Shown here one piece after another: positions 8,419 to 16,599 of a stretch of 64,000 nt of DNA. The first letter of the stretch is position 1; each line of letters opens with the position of its first letter. The notes beneath the pieces are model-generated. The model ran no database searches. It had not been told where the DNA came from and was given only the letters and a program-made list of their open reading frames with translations. This DNA is from CALUVN01 sp944323595 (GTDB lineage Bacteria; Cyanobacteriota; Vampirovibrionia; Gastranaerophilales; Gastranaerophilaceae): the NCBI GenBank assembly GCA_963931255.1, contig OZ006972.1:620001-684000 (forward strand). Direction: 5' to 3'. The position numbers were made by a program, and so were the translations under genes.

Positions 8419-8683
8419 CTTCTTTCGTCTGTATTTCTTTTGCCTGAACTGTCTGAAACTTTCCCGATATTTCACCTTGTAGTGCAATAACATCTTCCAG
8501 GTCGAGTTCAAGGATATCCTCATAGACGAGTTTTTGTCCGTCAATTTCAACAAGTTCTGCTATAAGGGCGTAGGGAATTTCATCTGAAGTCTTTGCCTTG
8601 ATTTGAGCCTGCAAAAGGTCTTTGCCTTTGCCCTTTTCAATAATTGCAATTTTCCCGGATGGTAGTGTTAATTCTTTTGGCAT
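8357..8683 (-). CDS. Tail assembly chaperone, short form (gpE/gp41-like)
   Basis: 108 aa. MPKELTLPSGKIAIIEKGKG, then a short domain with YEDILELDLEDVIALQGEI, resembles the tail chaperones (P2 gpE, Mu gp41) that sit just before the tape measure gene. These bind the tape measure during assembly. The stop at 8357 is followed in the -1 frame by a clearly coding extension (see next entry), so a longer fusion is probably also made. A divergent promoter region separates it from the rightward gene at 8756. Confidence 0.8.
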   Translation of the reverse strand: MPKELTLPSGKIAIIEKGKGKDLLQAQIKAKTSDEIPYALIAELVEIDGQKLVYEDILELDLEDVIALQGEISGKFQTVQAKEIQTKEEKTEIVTPLTSALTSPTAKA

Positions 8684-8702
8684 AGTGTTTTCCTTTCTTT
8701 AG

Positions 8703-8731
8703 TTGACAGAAATGACGAAATAGATTAATAT
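8703..8731 (+). promoter_or_regulatory. Near-consensus sigma70-type promoter
   Basis: TTGACA (8703-8708) and TAATAT (8726-8731) are separated by exactly 17 bases. It points right, against the surrounding operon, and lies 24 bases before the start of the gene at 8756. Confidence 0.75.
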
Positions 8732-8755
8732 GAATTCAAATTCGCAGGAGGTAAG

Positions 8756-9004
8756 ATGTCTCTCATAACATTTAATAATTTTGTAGAGCAGATATTTGCT
8801 GATAACCCTGATTGTTTTTCGAAAAGTACAAAACGAATGATGAAAAGGGTTAAAAATAAAATTATTGCAGAAGATCCTAAAGTCAATAAATATTTTTTCC
8901 ATAGTGAAAAGTTAAAATCTTGTTTTTCAAAAGAAATAATTAAATTATTTATTTGTTTTGGTAGAAAACCAAAATTTACTCGCCTATCAAATATAGGGTT
9001 ATAA
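8756..9004 (+). CDS. 82-aa basic protein of unknown function (moron-like)
   Basis: MSLITFNNFVEQIFADNPDC, later KRMMKRVKNKIIAEDPKVN. It is rich in Lys and Phe and shows no recognised domain. It has a strong AGGAGG site and its own consensus promoter, and is read against the leftward operon between the tail chaperone and the terminase. This is the classic layout of a 'moron' gene, one that is expressed from the prophage independently of the lytic genes and often serves the lysogen. No function can be assigned. A weak GC-rich dyad follows at about 9015-9070. Confidence 0.65.
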   Translation: MSLITFNNFVEQIFADNPDCFSKSTKRMMKRVKNKIIAEDPKVNKYFFHSEKLKSCFSKEIIKLFICFGRKPKFTRLSNIGL

Positions 9005-9114
9005 ATATTTTCTGACCCCGTTCAAAAAGTGTTCAAAAACGTCTGTATTAAATTTTTGGGTTCGGGGTGGTATAAATTATCGTCTGAGTAAATTTAAACG
9101 GCTTAAAATCGTTC

Positions 9115-10467
9115 CTAGAAATTTTCAGTCATTTTTAATGTTTCATATCTTCTCCTTGTTTCTATTTCTACAGGTGAATACGGTACATAGCAGGCGATTA
9201 GAGCGAGAGCTAATGCCCAGAACCTGTCAGCGTGTCCGTTGACTTCGGCAGTATCCGCATCAAAACGGATATTTCCTGCTTTTGTGGCAACTCGTCTTAT
9301 TGAGTGTAAATCCTCACGAATATCGTGGTCAGGCGGAATAAAGACTGATTTATCTTCAAAATTGGTTCTTAAGTTAAACGCCATCTCCTCTTTTGATTTA
9401 TTCGTGAACATTACAGCCTCAACTCTGTATTTTCCGAAATCTCTTTGAGCCGTTTCAGCTAACTGCATCCCGATACCGGTCGAGTCAATACAACATCTGC
9501 GGAGTTTCGGGTGCCTCAGAATTTCTGAGATTATTTCGTACTGGATATGAAATGGTGTTTTTTCTAAGACTTTCACTTTTCTTGTGAATTTTGAATTTTC
9601 AAATCGTTCCAAGCACCAGATAACGGTTAAATCTTTTCTTCTGCCAATATCAATGCCGACATAAAGGTCATGTTTTATCTCATCAAGCGATTTTAAAACA
9701 TCCGGCATCTCACAAGTTGAAATCAAATCGTAGGGAAGAAATGCACACGCTTCGTCAATCGCAACACAGCAGTATTCTTGTAACCACGTGTAATCGTCAA
9801 AGCAGTTTTTTCGTTCTTCATTCAGCCACTCCTCACGTTCCGTCTGTGTTGTCGGTCTGCCGTAGATTTTATCAATTAAGCCTTCATCTACTGCAAGTTG
9901 AATCGGGGTTTTGTGATGCGACCAGTTTAGTTTGCCTTTTTCAACCTGATCCAGGAATCTGTAATAAAGACAGCTTTGACCGTTATGAGTTGAAAGAATC
10001 CTTAGCGGATATCCCCAAGTGATACAAGGTCGTGCTGCTTTCCAGAGTTCAGCAGGGTTGTTGTGGAATGCAAATTCATCAAGTACAACTTTTCCGCCTT
10101 TACTTCTGAATCCTTTAGGGTTTGAAGATAATGCGTGAATTTTTGTGCCGTTTGAAAAAGCAATAACGTAGGCTTTGACATCTTTTTCTTTATCCAAGAC
10201 CTGTTCGCCCAAGTCTTTTGCGGCAACATTAAATAAATTCGCCCATATTTTGCAATAGTCAATGTACTCACGAGCGGCGGATTCATCTGCTGATGAAAAC
10301 CATACCGCAGGAACGGTGCGTTTAACACAATCCCTTACGTCCTCATAGCTTTGAACGTAGGTCGCACCAATTCTTCGGGATTTCTCCCATATTTTTACTT
10401 TTGAATTATCGTTCAGCCATCTTAATTGATATGGCAGAAAAAACGGGGTTTTATTCTTGTTCGGCAT
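9115..10467 (-). CDS. Terminase large subunit (Mu gp28-like)
   Basis: 450 aa. The N-terminal ATPase has a Mu-type Walker A variant, KIWEKSRRIGATYVQSYEDV, and a Walker B-like KGGKVVLDEFAFH. A nuclease part follows with YVGIDIGRRKDLTVIWCLE and later CCIDSTGIGMQLAE. The enzyme cuts phage DNA and pumps it into the head; Mu-like relatives use headful packaging. It overlaps the small subunit gene by 17 bases. In Mu it is followed by portal, while here the portal is on the other strand 7 kb away. Confidence 0.93.
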   Translation of the reverse strand: MPNKNKTPFFLPYQLRWLNDNSKVKIWEKSRRIGATYVQSYEDVRDCVKRTVPAVWFSSADESAAREYIDYCKIWANLFNVAAKDLGEQVLDKEKDVKAYVIAFSNGTKIHALSSNPKGFRSKGGKVVLDEFAFHNNPAELWKAARPCITWGYPLRILSTHNGQSCLYYRFLDQVEKGKLNWSHHKTPIQLAVDEGLIDKIYGRPTTQTEREEWLNEERKNCFDDYTWLQEYCCVAIDEACAFLPYDLISTCEMPDVLKSLDEIKHDLYVGIDIGRRKDLTVIWCLERFENSKFTRKVKVLEKTPFHIQYEIISEILRHPKLRRCCIDSTGIGMQLAETAQRDFGKYRVEAVMFTNKSKEEMAFNLRTNFEDKSVFIPPDHDIREDLHSIRRVATKAGNIRFDADTAEVNGHADRFWALALALIACYVPYSPVEIETRRRYETLKMTENF

Positions 10468-10885
10468 CTGGTTGTTTTATTCCGAGAATTTCTTCTTCAA
10501 TTTGAGAAATAAGCTCTGGGGTTAAGCCTTTGGGGCTTTCTTTCTCTTTTTTCTTTATAGTGTCCTCATACTTTTTAGAGGTTGTGAATAACGGGATAAA
10601 TCTACACAAAGCATTCATTCTTGCAGGATCTACTTTTTCTCCGGCATCCATTTCTTCTGAAATTTCATGCATAATTTTTCTGGCAAATTCGTATAATTCT
10701 TCATGAAATGACATTTTGGATTTTAAAAATGCCGCACGCTTTTTATCCCATTCATACTGGGCTCTCCAGGTATTTACTGTTTTTCGGTTTAGATTAAGTT
10801 GGCGTGCTATAACAGCGGCAGGTAAATACTCATATATAAAAAGCCGTTCTGCTTCGGATAATAAACTTTGTTTTTTACTGTTCAA
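10451..10885 (-). CDS. Terminase small subunit-like DNA-binding protein
   Basis: 144 aa from a TTG at 10885 that has a GGAG seven bases upstream and overlaps the previous stop; an ATG at 10915 would add ten residues but has no ribosome site. The first 45 residues hold a gpP/DUF1804-type helix-turn-helix: EYLPAAVIARQLNLNRKTVN followed by TWRAQYEWDKKRA. The rest is helical (FARKIMHEISEEMDAGEKVD) and ends acidic. Position just before the large subunit supports a role in recognising the packaging site. Confidence 0.75.
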   Translation of the reverse strand: MNSKKQSLLSEAERLFIYEYLPAAVIARQLNLNRKTVNTWRAQYEWDKKRAAFLKSKMSFHEELYEFARKIMHEISEEMDAGEKVDPARMNALCRFIPLFTTSKKYEDTIKKKEKESPKGLTPELISQIEEEILGIKQPDAEQE

Positions 10886-11120
10886 ATTCAGACTCCAATT
10901 TTTTAATCTTCTCATTTAGAACTTGCATCTCTTTTGAAATATCTTTGAGTCTTTTTACAGAAACAAATACTTTATCCATATCAAGATTTTTAATATCTTC
11001 GTATGGATTTAAAAGTGCCCGAATTAAAATAACAAGTCCTGAAGCTTCCGTATCCAAAGTACGGAAGTTTTTTTTGCTTTCAGCAAGCATTCCTTTTAAT
11101 TGCAATCTTTCAGGATTCAT
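10875..11120 (-). CDS. Coiled-coil phage protein (gp26-like)
   Basis: 81 aa from the ATG at 11120, preceded by AAGGAGGT; an in-frame start at 11147 lacks that site. The protein is mostly helical with a heptad-rich end (KRLKDISKEMQVLNEKIKKL). Small coiled-coil proteins of this size lie between the holin and terminase genes of Mu-like phages (Mu gp25/gp26 region). Its role is not known from sequence. Confidence 0.65.
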   Translation of the reverse strand: MNPERLQLKGMLAESKKNFRTLDTEASGLVILIRALLNPYEDIKNLDMDKVFVSVKRLKDISKEMQVLNEKIKKLESEFEQ

Positions 11121-11362
11121 GAAACCTCCTTCTTTAAAATCGGACACCAGAGGTTGTTGTCGATTTTACTTTCTATTCTTGAAAGAAGTGCTGCGTGGTA
11201 TTGGTTCGTTTCCAACAGGTCTTTTAAGATTTCAAAGTTGTCCTGAATAATTGTTTCAAATGCTTTCACCTGCGATTGGTGGTAAATATACCAGATGGCA
11301 AACACCAGTGCAGGAAAACCAATGTTTTCTATTAACGGGGAAATTTGAGTAATAAAATCCAT
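11117..11362 (-). CDS. Holin-like membrane protein
   Basis: 81 aa with one N-terminal hydrophobic segment, ENIGFPALVFAIWYIYHQSQ, followed by a charged helix (AFETIIQDNFEILKDLLETN). This layout matches small BhlA/UviB-type holins and the DUF2730-like proteins at the same place in Mu-like phages. It is the first gene of the leftward late block. No endolysin gene is visible beside it. A membrane role is clear, lysis is inferred. Confidence 0.6.
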   Translation of the reverse strand: MDFITQISPLIENIGFPALVFAIWYIYHQSQVKAFETIIQDNFEILKDLLETNQYHAALLSRIESKIDNNLWCPILKKEVS

Positions 11363-11398
11363 AATACTCCTCTATTTATTAACAGGATGAAACGAAAG

Positions 11399-11420
11399 AA
11401 AAGGACCGGTGTCCTTTTTT
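11399..11420. terminator. Rho-independent terminator between the divergent blocks
   Basis: AAAAGGAC (11399-11406), loop CGGT, GTCCTTTT (11411-11418), with a T run on the + strand and a mirrored A run on the other side. It can act in both directions and insulates the two divergent blocks. Confidence 0.65.
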
Positions 11421-11679
11421 AATTCATATATATTGCAGTCTAAACTTTATCCTCCAACGATTTCAAGGCAATATTTGCATTGAACTTTTTATTGAACTTT
11501 TGCATGTAAAAATCGCTGTCAAAACACCTTTGAAACCGTTGAGCCACACCGTTTATACTCCGAATATACAGATTTTTAAAAGGACACCTTTTGAGGTGCA
11601 AAAAGTTTAATTTGGAGATATAAGCCCCAACTAAAAAATGGGGAAATCCTACAAAGATATACAAAGAAGGTTAGAAAAA
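11421..11679 (+). promoter_or_regulatory. Leader of the rightward head operon
   Basis: About 260 bases with no convincing gene. Two small hairpins lie near the end: CACCT/AGGTG (11585-11598) and CCCCA/TGGGG (11625-11643). The first promoter is not clear; only weak -35/-10 pairs are visible. An in-frame ATG at 11638 lies inside the second hairpin, while the better start at 11680 follows an AGAAGG site. The layout suggests a transcript leader that could control late expression. Confidence 0.35.
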
Positions 11680-12660
11680 ATGAAATTTTACGAAGTTTTT
11701 AAAGCCGGAACTTATCCCCAAGGGAAGTTTACTAAAAAAGAAATCGCACAGATTGCAAAAAACTATGATCCGCAATTTTGTGAAGCCCCGATTACAATCG
11801 ATCATCAGCAATCAGGACCCGCTTACGGCTGGGTTGATACCGTAAAAGCCGATGGAGATAAACTCAAAGTGAGTTTTAAAGAAGTGCCGGAAGAGTTTGA
11901 AAAAGACGTCAATGACGGCAAATACAAAAAAGTTTCTGTTGAATTATACAGAAATCTTGAAGGCAAAGGTGCATACCTTAAAGCCGTTTCATTCCTTGGT
12001 GCTGCAATTCCTCAGGTTAAAGGTTTAGAACCTATCAAATTTATGGAATCAGAAGCTGATACTTTTGAATTCAATGCTGAAGATGAGCCGGAACAATTTT
12101 CACAACAAGAAATTGAAGATTTAAAAAATCAGGTTGCAGACCTTGAAAATCAGCTTACAACATTCAAGGAATCAAACAAAAAACTTGAAACAATCAAATC
12201 CTTAAAAGAAAAAATTTCTGCCTTATCCGATGAAGTCGCAACTTTTAAAGAAAAAGCTCAGGGTAAGGAAGAAATCGAAAAAGAATTGAATGACATTAAA
12301 ACTTCTTTGAAGAAAAAAGAATTTGAAGAATTCATCGACAAACAAATTGAAAATGGAACGTTAGTCCCTGCAAACAAGAATGTTGTCTTATCCGTTCTTC
12401 AGGAGTTAGATAATGTCAAAAAATTCGGCGAGGATTCAACAGTCGTTCTCGACTTCAAATCTTTTATTGAGTCCCTGCCGAATCAAATAAAATACGGTGA
12501 GTTTGCCACTAAAGAAAAGCAAACCGACCAAACAAATGAAGATGTGGAAAAATTTGCAAACGCAGATGAGGAAAGTCTTGAGGTATTCAAAGAGGCTAAA
12601 GCCCTTTCTGTAAAAGAAAACATCTCATTTAAAGATGCACTGCTCAAATTAAATAAGTAA
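11680..12660 (+). CDS. Head maturation protease / scaffold (Mu gpI-like)
   Basis: 326 aa from ATG 11680, which has an AGAAGG site; 14 more residues are possible from 11638. The N-terminal half (KAGTYPQGKFTKKEIAQIAK, EAPITIDHQQSGPAYGWVD, YKKVSVELYRN) is a Mu gpI-type serine protease. From about residue 150 there is a long coiled coil (EIEDLKNQVADLENQLTTF) that would act as scaffold. In Mu the same gene gives both protease and, by internal start, scaffold. It directly precedes the capsid gene. Confidence 0.85.
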   Translation: MKFYEVFKAGTYPQGKFTKKEIAQIAKNYDPQFCEAPITIDHQQSGPAYGWVDTVKADGDKLKVSFKEVPEEFEKDVNDGKYKKVSVELYRNLEGKGAYLKAVSFLGAAIPQVKGLEPIKFMESEADTFEFNAEDEPEQFSQQEIEDLKNQVADLENQLTTFKESNKKLETIKSLKEKISALSDEVATFKEKAQGKEEIEKELNDIKTSLKKKEFEEFIDKQIENGTLVPANKNVVLSVLQELDNVKKFGEDSTVVLDFKSFIESLPNQIKYGEFATKEKQTDQTNEDVEKFANADEESLEVFKEAKALSVKENISFKDALLKLNK

Positions 12661-12692
12661 TACCCCGAAACATTGATATAAAAGGAGTTTAA

Positions 12693-13673
12693 ATGGGAAG
12701 ACTTGAAGAATTACGCATAAATGCGTATCTCTCAGAGGTCGCTCGTGGTTACAGTAATAATGCCTTTGTTGCACAGCATCTGTTCCCTGAAATCACTTCT
12801 GAGAAAGAAAAAATCGACATATTTGAATTCAACAAGGAAGCGTTCAATCTTTACGACACTGAACGTGCAATAAGAGCGAATTCAAACGTCATATCACCGC
12901 AAGGTTTCAAAAAACATACAACTACCCTTACAGAACACGACCTGTCTTATCCTATAGATTATAGAGAAGAACAGGAAGCAGAAAAAGTTAAGTTACAGCT
13001 TCATGCAACAAACGTTGTAACGGAAGGTTTGAAGCTGAAACTTGAAAAACAGTGTGCTGATTTGGCTCAAGATGCTAATAAATATCCTACCGGCAACAAA
13101 ATTTTATTGTCCGGCACATCTTGTTTTACCGATGAGAATTCTGATCCGCAGGGTGTAATCGATGATGCCAAAGATGCGGTTTCCTCTAAAATTGCTCAAG
13201 ACCCGAACACTATGATTATAGGGCAAGCAGCTTGGAAAACCCTCAAAAAACACCCTCAGCTTAAAGGTTTGATTTCCGACAATCTCAATAAATTAGTAAC
13301 AATTAATTTATTAAAAGAAATTTTCGAGATTGAAAATATTTTCATCGGAAAATCAATCTTTGCGGATAAAGACGGAAATTTTGTCAGAATCTGGCAGGAT
13401 AATATTGTGCTTGCATATGTTCCAAATCTTGGCAATTCAAGAACGGAATACGATCCGTCTTACGGTTACACTGTCCGCAAAAAAGATGCCCTGCAAGTTG
13501 ATGAATACCAGAAAGAAGGCAACAAAGTTAAGTATATCAGGGCTACCGACATTTACACTCCGTTTTTAGTCGGTGCGGAAGCCGGATACTTAATTTCAGG
13601 GGTAAATGACCCGAATTACGACCCTAAAAAAGATAATGGAGGTACGAATGACACTACTGAAGTACAAGGTTAA
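12693..13673 (+). CDS. Major capsid protein
   Basis: 326 aa. GYSNNAFVAQHLFPEITSEK near the start, ADLAQDANKYPTGNKILLSG, then KIAQDPNTMIIGQAAWKTLK and a GAEAGYLISGV end are the pattern of major capsid proteins found in Mu-like prophages (HK97 fold inferred). A clear AAAGGAG site lies upstream. It is flanked by protease/scaffold and decoration genes as expected. It builds the icosahedral head. Confidence 0.88.
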   Translation: MGRLEELRINAYLSEVARGYSNNAFVAQHLFPEITSEKEKIDIFEFNKEAFNLYDTERAIRANSNVISPQGFKKHTTTLTEHDLSYPIDYREEQEAEKVKLQLHATNVVTEGLKLKLEKQCADLAQDANKYPTGNKILLSGTSCFTDENSDPQGVIDDAKDAVSSKIAQDPNTMIIGQAAWKTLKKHPQLKGLISDNLNKLVTINLLKEIFEIENIFIGKSIFADKDGNFVRIWQDNIVLAYVPNLGNSRTEYDPSYGYTVRKKDALQVDEYQKEGNKVKYIRATDIYTPFLVGAEAGYLISGVNDPNYDPKKDNGGTNDTTEVQG

Positions 13674-13980
13674 GCATACCTCAATTATGCACAACGGCAC
13701 AGTGTATAAAGAAGGTTCAACCATTGAACTTGATGACACTCAAGCAAAACGTCTTGAAGATTTTGTGGAACTTCTGCCGAATCAGTCAGCCCCTGCAAAA
13801 TCTAAAGCACAGACTCAAGTCTCTAAAACTGCATCAACAGGGAACAAGAAGTCTGAAAATAAAACCTCTGCTAAAAATCAGACAAAAGCAGAAACAAAAA
13901 CCGAAACTGAGTCTGAAACCATAACTGTTGAAGAAGAATCAAAAGAAGATGAAAAAGGAGGTTCTGATGACAACAAATAA
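13648..13980 (+). CDS. Small head-module protein with low-complexity tail
   Basis: 110 aa from ATG 13648 with a GGAGGT site; it overlaps the end of the capsid gene in another frame. The first ~50 residues (KHTSIMHNGTVYKEGSTIEL, DDTQAKRLEDFVE) match small DUF7210-type phage proteins common next to capsid genes. The rest is low complexity, rich in Lys, Thr, Ser and Glu (TKAETKTETESET). The role is not established; it may help head assembly. Confidence 0.65.
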   Translation: MTLLKYKVKHTSIMHNGTVYKEGSTIELDDTQAKRLEDFVELLPNQSAPAKSKAQTQVSKTASTGNKKSENKTSAKNQTKAETKTETESETITVEEESKEDEKGGSDDNK

Positions 13981-14308
13981 AACTTACAAACCTCTTTTAA
14001 TTGATTCAACTCTTGCTGCTGCGGATTTGGAACAGCACAGATTTATCGGATTTGACGGCAATTATTGTGCCGCAGGTGCTAAAGCTCTCGGTGTCTCAGA
14101 TGTTTCAACCGCTAAAGGTGAATATGCACCCGTTGCGGTTTTAGGAATTCTGCTTATTGAAGCAGCAGGCACAATCGCAGTCGGAGATGCTGTTGCATCT
14201 GATGCAGAAGGTAAAGCGGTTAAAGTTGCAGACTCTGCCATTACAAACGGCTATGCTCTTGATGCCGGAACAGCAGGTCAGGAAATAAGAATTTTGAAAG
14301 GCTGTTAA
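13967..14308 (+). CDS. Capsid decoration-like protein (DUF2190 type)
   Basis: 113 aa from ATG 13967 with AAGGAGGT. The beta-rich, Gly/Ala-rich sequence with GILLIEAAGTIAVGDAVASD, AEGKAVKVADSAITNGYALD and EIRILKGC end is typical of the DUF2190 capsid decoration family. It overlaps the previous gene by 14 bases. Role: stabilises the head after expansion, inferred from family and position. Confidence 0.75.
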   Translation: MTTNKTYKPLLIDSTLAAADLEQHRFIGFDGNYCAAGAKALGVSDVSTAKGEYAPVAVLGILLIEAAGTIAVGDAVASDAEGKAVKVADSAITNGYALDAGTAGQEIRILKGC

Positions 14309-14309
14309 T

Positions 14310-14753
14310 ATGGATTATTGCACGATCGAAGATATCGAAACACAAACCTCTACCCCTACTCTTATCCAGCTCACTTCTGATGATGGGCAAGAAGTTGTCG
14401 ATCGTGTCGTTGCCCAAGAGGCTATCCTTTATTCTTCTACGCTCATCGATGGGTATCTTCGTGGCAGATACACTCTACCCTTAGATGCCCATTTTCCTTT
14501 ACTCAGAATTCTTGCCATTGATTTAAGCATTCACCGCCTGTATTCAAGACGTATGAGAGATGAAATGCCGGAAGTTATTGAAAACAATTACAAAAACGCA
14601 ATTTCAACCCTCAAAGATATCCAAAAAGGTGTTATATCCCTGCAAAGCGAAAACGATTCTTTTGAAACAGCCGGATTTAACGCTGAAGAATACAAAACAA
14701 ATAAGTCAATAATTGACAGGCTTTTTAGTAAGGATCGAATGCTTGAATATTAG
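14310..14753 (+). CDS. gp36-like head-tail protein (DUF1320)
   Basis: 147 aa. MDYCTIEDIETQTSTPTLIQ, IDGYLRGRYTLPL and the LDLSIHRLYSRR-type stretch (ILAIDLSIHRLYSRRMRDEM) are the DUF1320 / Mu gp36 signature. It is likely a head completion or connector protein. It begins two bases after the decoration gene and its end overlaps the next gene. Confidence 0.85.
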   Translation: MDYCTIEDIETQTSTPTLIQLTSDDGQEVVDRVVAQEAILYSSTLIDGYLRGRYTLPLDAHFPLLRILAIDLSIHRLYSRRMRDEMPEVIENNYKNAISTLKDIQKGVISLQSENDSFETAGFNAEEYKTNKSIIDRLFSKDRMLEY

Positions 14754-15159
14754 AGAGATTGAAAATTCAATAATCGAAAAATTAAAAACAACGTTCCCCG
14801 AAGTTCTTGTTCAAGGTTTCCCGGATAAGCCTGCTGAATTTATTTTATTGCACCCTGTTGGAGCTTTGCTTGTACATTATCAGGGAAGTAATTACACTTC
14901 AACAGATGCACTCGGATTTATCTCTCAGGAAAACAAAAAAGAATTTTCAATCACTGTCGTAACCCGAAACCTACGTTTCAACGCAGGTGCTTATGAATAT
15001 ATTGATAAAGTGAAAGCCGTTTTAACTGGTTTTGAACCTGACGGATGTTCTAAATTATCAGCCTCAAAAGATTTTTTCATTTCTGAAAATGGTGGAATTT
15101 GGCAGTACGGTATTAATTTTGTGCTCACCACCCCTAACATACAAGACTTAGATATTTAA
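14743..15159 (+). CDS. gp37-like protein (DUF1834)
   Basis: 138 aa from a TTG at 14743 (AAGGA site upstream), overlapping gp36-like by 11 bases. The start LNIREIENSIIEKLKTTFPE, the middle NKKEFSITVVTRNLRF and the late YGINFVLTTPNI fit the Mu gp37/DUF1834 family, which is thought to complete the tail end at the head. It is followed by the sheath gene, as in Mu. Confidence 0.75.
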   Translation: MNIREIENSIIEKLKTTFPEVLVQGFPDKPAEFILLHPVGALLVHYQGSNYTSTDALGFISQENKKEFSITVVTRNLRFNAGAYEYIDKVKAVLTGFEPDGCSKLSASKDFFISENGGIWQYGINFVLTTPNIQDLDI

Positions 15160-15178
15160 TTTACCCCAAGGAGTTTAT

Positions 15179-16411
15179 ATGCCTGCAAGTTTTTTACATG
15201 GTGTTGAAACCATTGAAGTAACAACAGGTGCAAGAACAATTTCAACAGTAAAAACCGCTGTCGTTGGAATTGTCGGAACTGCACCGATTGAAGATGTACA
15301 AGAAGAATACAAAACAATAAATGCCCCGACTTTAATATTAAATGAAGTCGAAGCTGTTAAATATTTTGGTAACCATAAGGCTGGATACACAATACCTCAA
15401 GCCTTAAAAGCAATATTTGACCAAGGTGCAGGAATTGCGATTGTTATAAACGTTTATGACCCGGATAAACACGAATCTGTTGAAGATGTTGCCGTTAGTG
15501 ATATAAACGGTGGTATTGATGCAGAGACCGGTAAACGAACAGGAATGAAAGCCTTTGAAGATTGTTATTCTTTGTTTGGCTATTACCCTAAAACAATCAT
15601 TGCTCCTGTTTATTGTGAAGATGCAGCAGTTATGACTGAAATGAATACTCTTTGCAACAAGATTCGAGCAATGGGTATTGTTGATGCACCTGTCGGAGCA
15701 ACTGTTCAAGATGTAATCAGTGGTCGTGGTCCAGAAGGCACGATTAATTTTAATACATCTTCAGAACGTTTGATTTTGTGTTATCCGCATTTAAAAGTGT
15801 ATGATTCAGAATCCGATTCAATAAAATTGCAACCTTATTCTCAAAGATTAGCAGGAGTTATTGCTGCGAAAGATGTTGAGAAAGGTTATCACTGGTCGTC
15901 TTCTAATACAGAAATACAAGGAATTGTTGGAGTCGAAAGACAACTAACATCTATGATTAACGACCCTACTTCTGAAGTAAACGCATTAAATGAATGTGGT
16001 GTTGTAACGGTATTTAATTCTTACGGTTCAGGTTTTAGAACTTGGGGAAACCGTTCAGCTGCTTATCCGACATCTACGAATCCTACAAACTTTATTTGCG
16101 TGAGAAGAACTGCTGATATTCTTCATGAATCAGTTGAATATTCAATGCTTCAGTTTATGGATTATCCAATTGATAACGGTTTAATTGATTCTATCTGTGA
16201 AACAGTTAATCAATTTATTCGAACACTTATCGGAAGAGGTGCATTGATTGATGGAAAATGTTCTTTTAATGCAGATAAAAACCCTGCAACAGAAATTGCA
16301 AACGGACATTTAACTTTCGATATTGAGTTTATGCCTCCAACTCCTGCTGAGAGAATTACGTTTGAGTCATTTATTGACATTGAACTATTGAAATCACTTG
16401 GAGCATCTTAA
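15179..16411 (+). CDS. Tail sheath protein (contractile)
   Basis: 410 aa. FLHGVETIEVTTGARTISTV with VKTAVVGIVGTAP is the usual sheath N-terminus. The central INGGIDAETGKRTGMKAFED and the late SVEYSMLQFMDYPIDNGLID, then TFDIEFMPPTPAERI, match P2 gpFI-type sheaths. This makes the phage a myovirus. A GGAG site lies upstream. Its stop overlaps the start of a small Cys-rich ORF (TAATG). Confidence 0.92.
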   Translation: MPASFLHGVETIEVTTGARTISTVKTAVVGIVGTAPIEDVQEEYKTINAPTLILNEVEAVKYFGNHKAGYTIPQALKAIFDQGAGIAIVINVYDPDKHESVEDVAVSDINGGIDAETGKRTGMKAFEDCYSLFGYYPKTIIAPVYCEDAAVMTEMNTLCNKIRAMGIVDAPVGATVQDVISGRGPEGTINFNTSSERLILCYPHLKVYDSESDSIKLQPYSQRLAGVIAAKDVEKGYHWSSSNTEIQGIVGVERQLTSMINDPTSEVNALNECGVVTVFNSYGSGFRTWGNRSAAYPTSTNPTNFICVRRTADILHESVEYSMLQFMDYPIDNGLIDSICETVNQFIRTLIGRGALIDGKCSFNADKNPATEIANGHLTFDIEFMPPTPAERITFESFIDIELLKSLGAS

Positions 16412-16590
16412 TGTACGCAATTGTTAATAAACGAGGAGCCTTAGAGGTTCATACGGATGAGGCAGATATTTGTTTTAACTGCAAAAACCTCTTTAAATGT
16501 CCGCTGATACAAGCAATCAGCAAGGAATACGTTATTATGCACTATTCAGACGTGGAGATTAGGGACTGCGGTCTATTTAAAAAATCTTAG
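16411..16590 (+). CDS. 59-aa four-cysteine protein between sheath and tube
   Basis: The ATG overlaps the sheath stop. The product MYAIVNKRGALEVHTDEADI then CFNCKNLFKCPLIQAI has a CxxC followed by further Cys, and a late Cys (EIRDCGLF). It looks like a small zinc-binding fold. The next gene (tube) begins nine bases after its stop. I do not recognise the family. Stop-start coupling and the Cys pattern argue that it is real. Confidence 0.6.
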   Translation: MYAIVNKRGALEVHTDEADICFNCKNLFKCPLIQAISKEYVIMHYSDVEIRDCGLFKKS

Positions 16591-16599
16591 GGAGTTTAT

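Noticed and set aside
8699..8902. Minus-strand frame opposite the gene at 8756
   Set aside because: It lies antisense to a gene with consensus promoter and ribosome site, and has neither itself.
11440..11664. Minus-strand 74-codon frame in the divergent region
   Set aside because: It has no ribosome site, overlaps the start of the head operon and encodes no recognisable protein.
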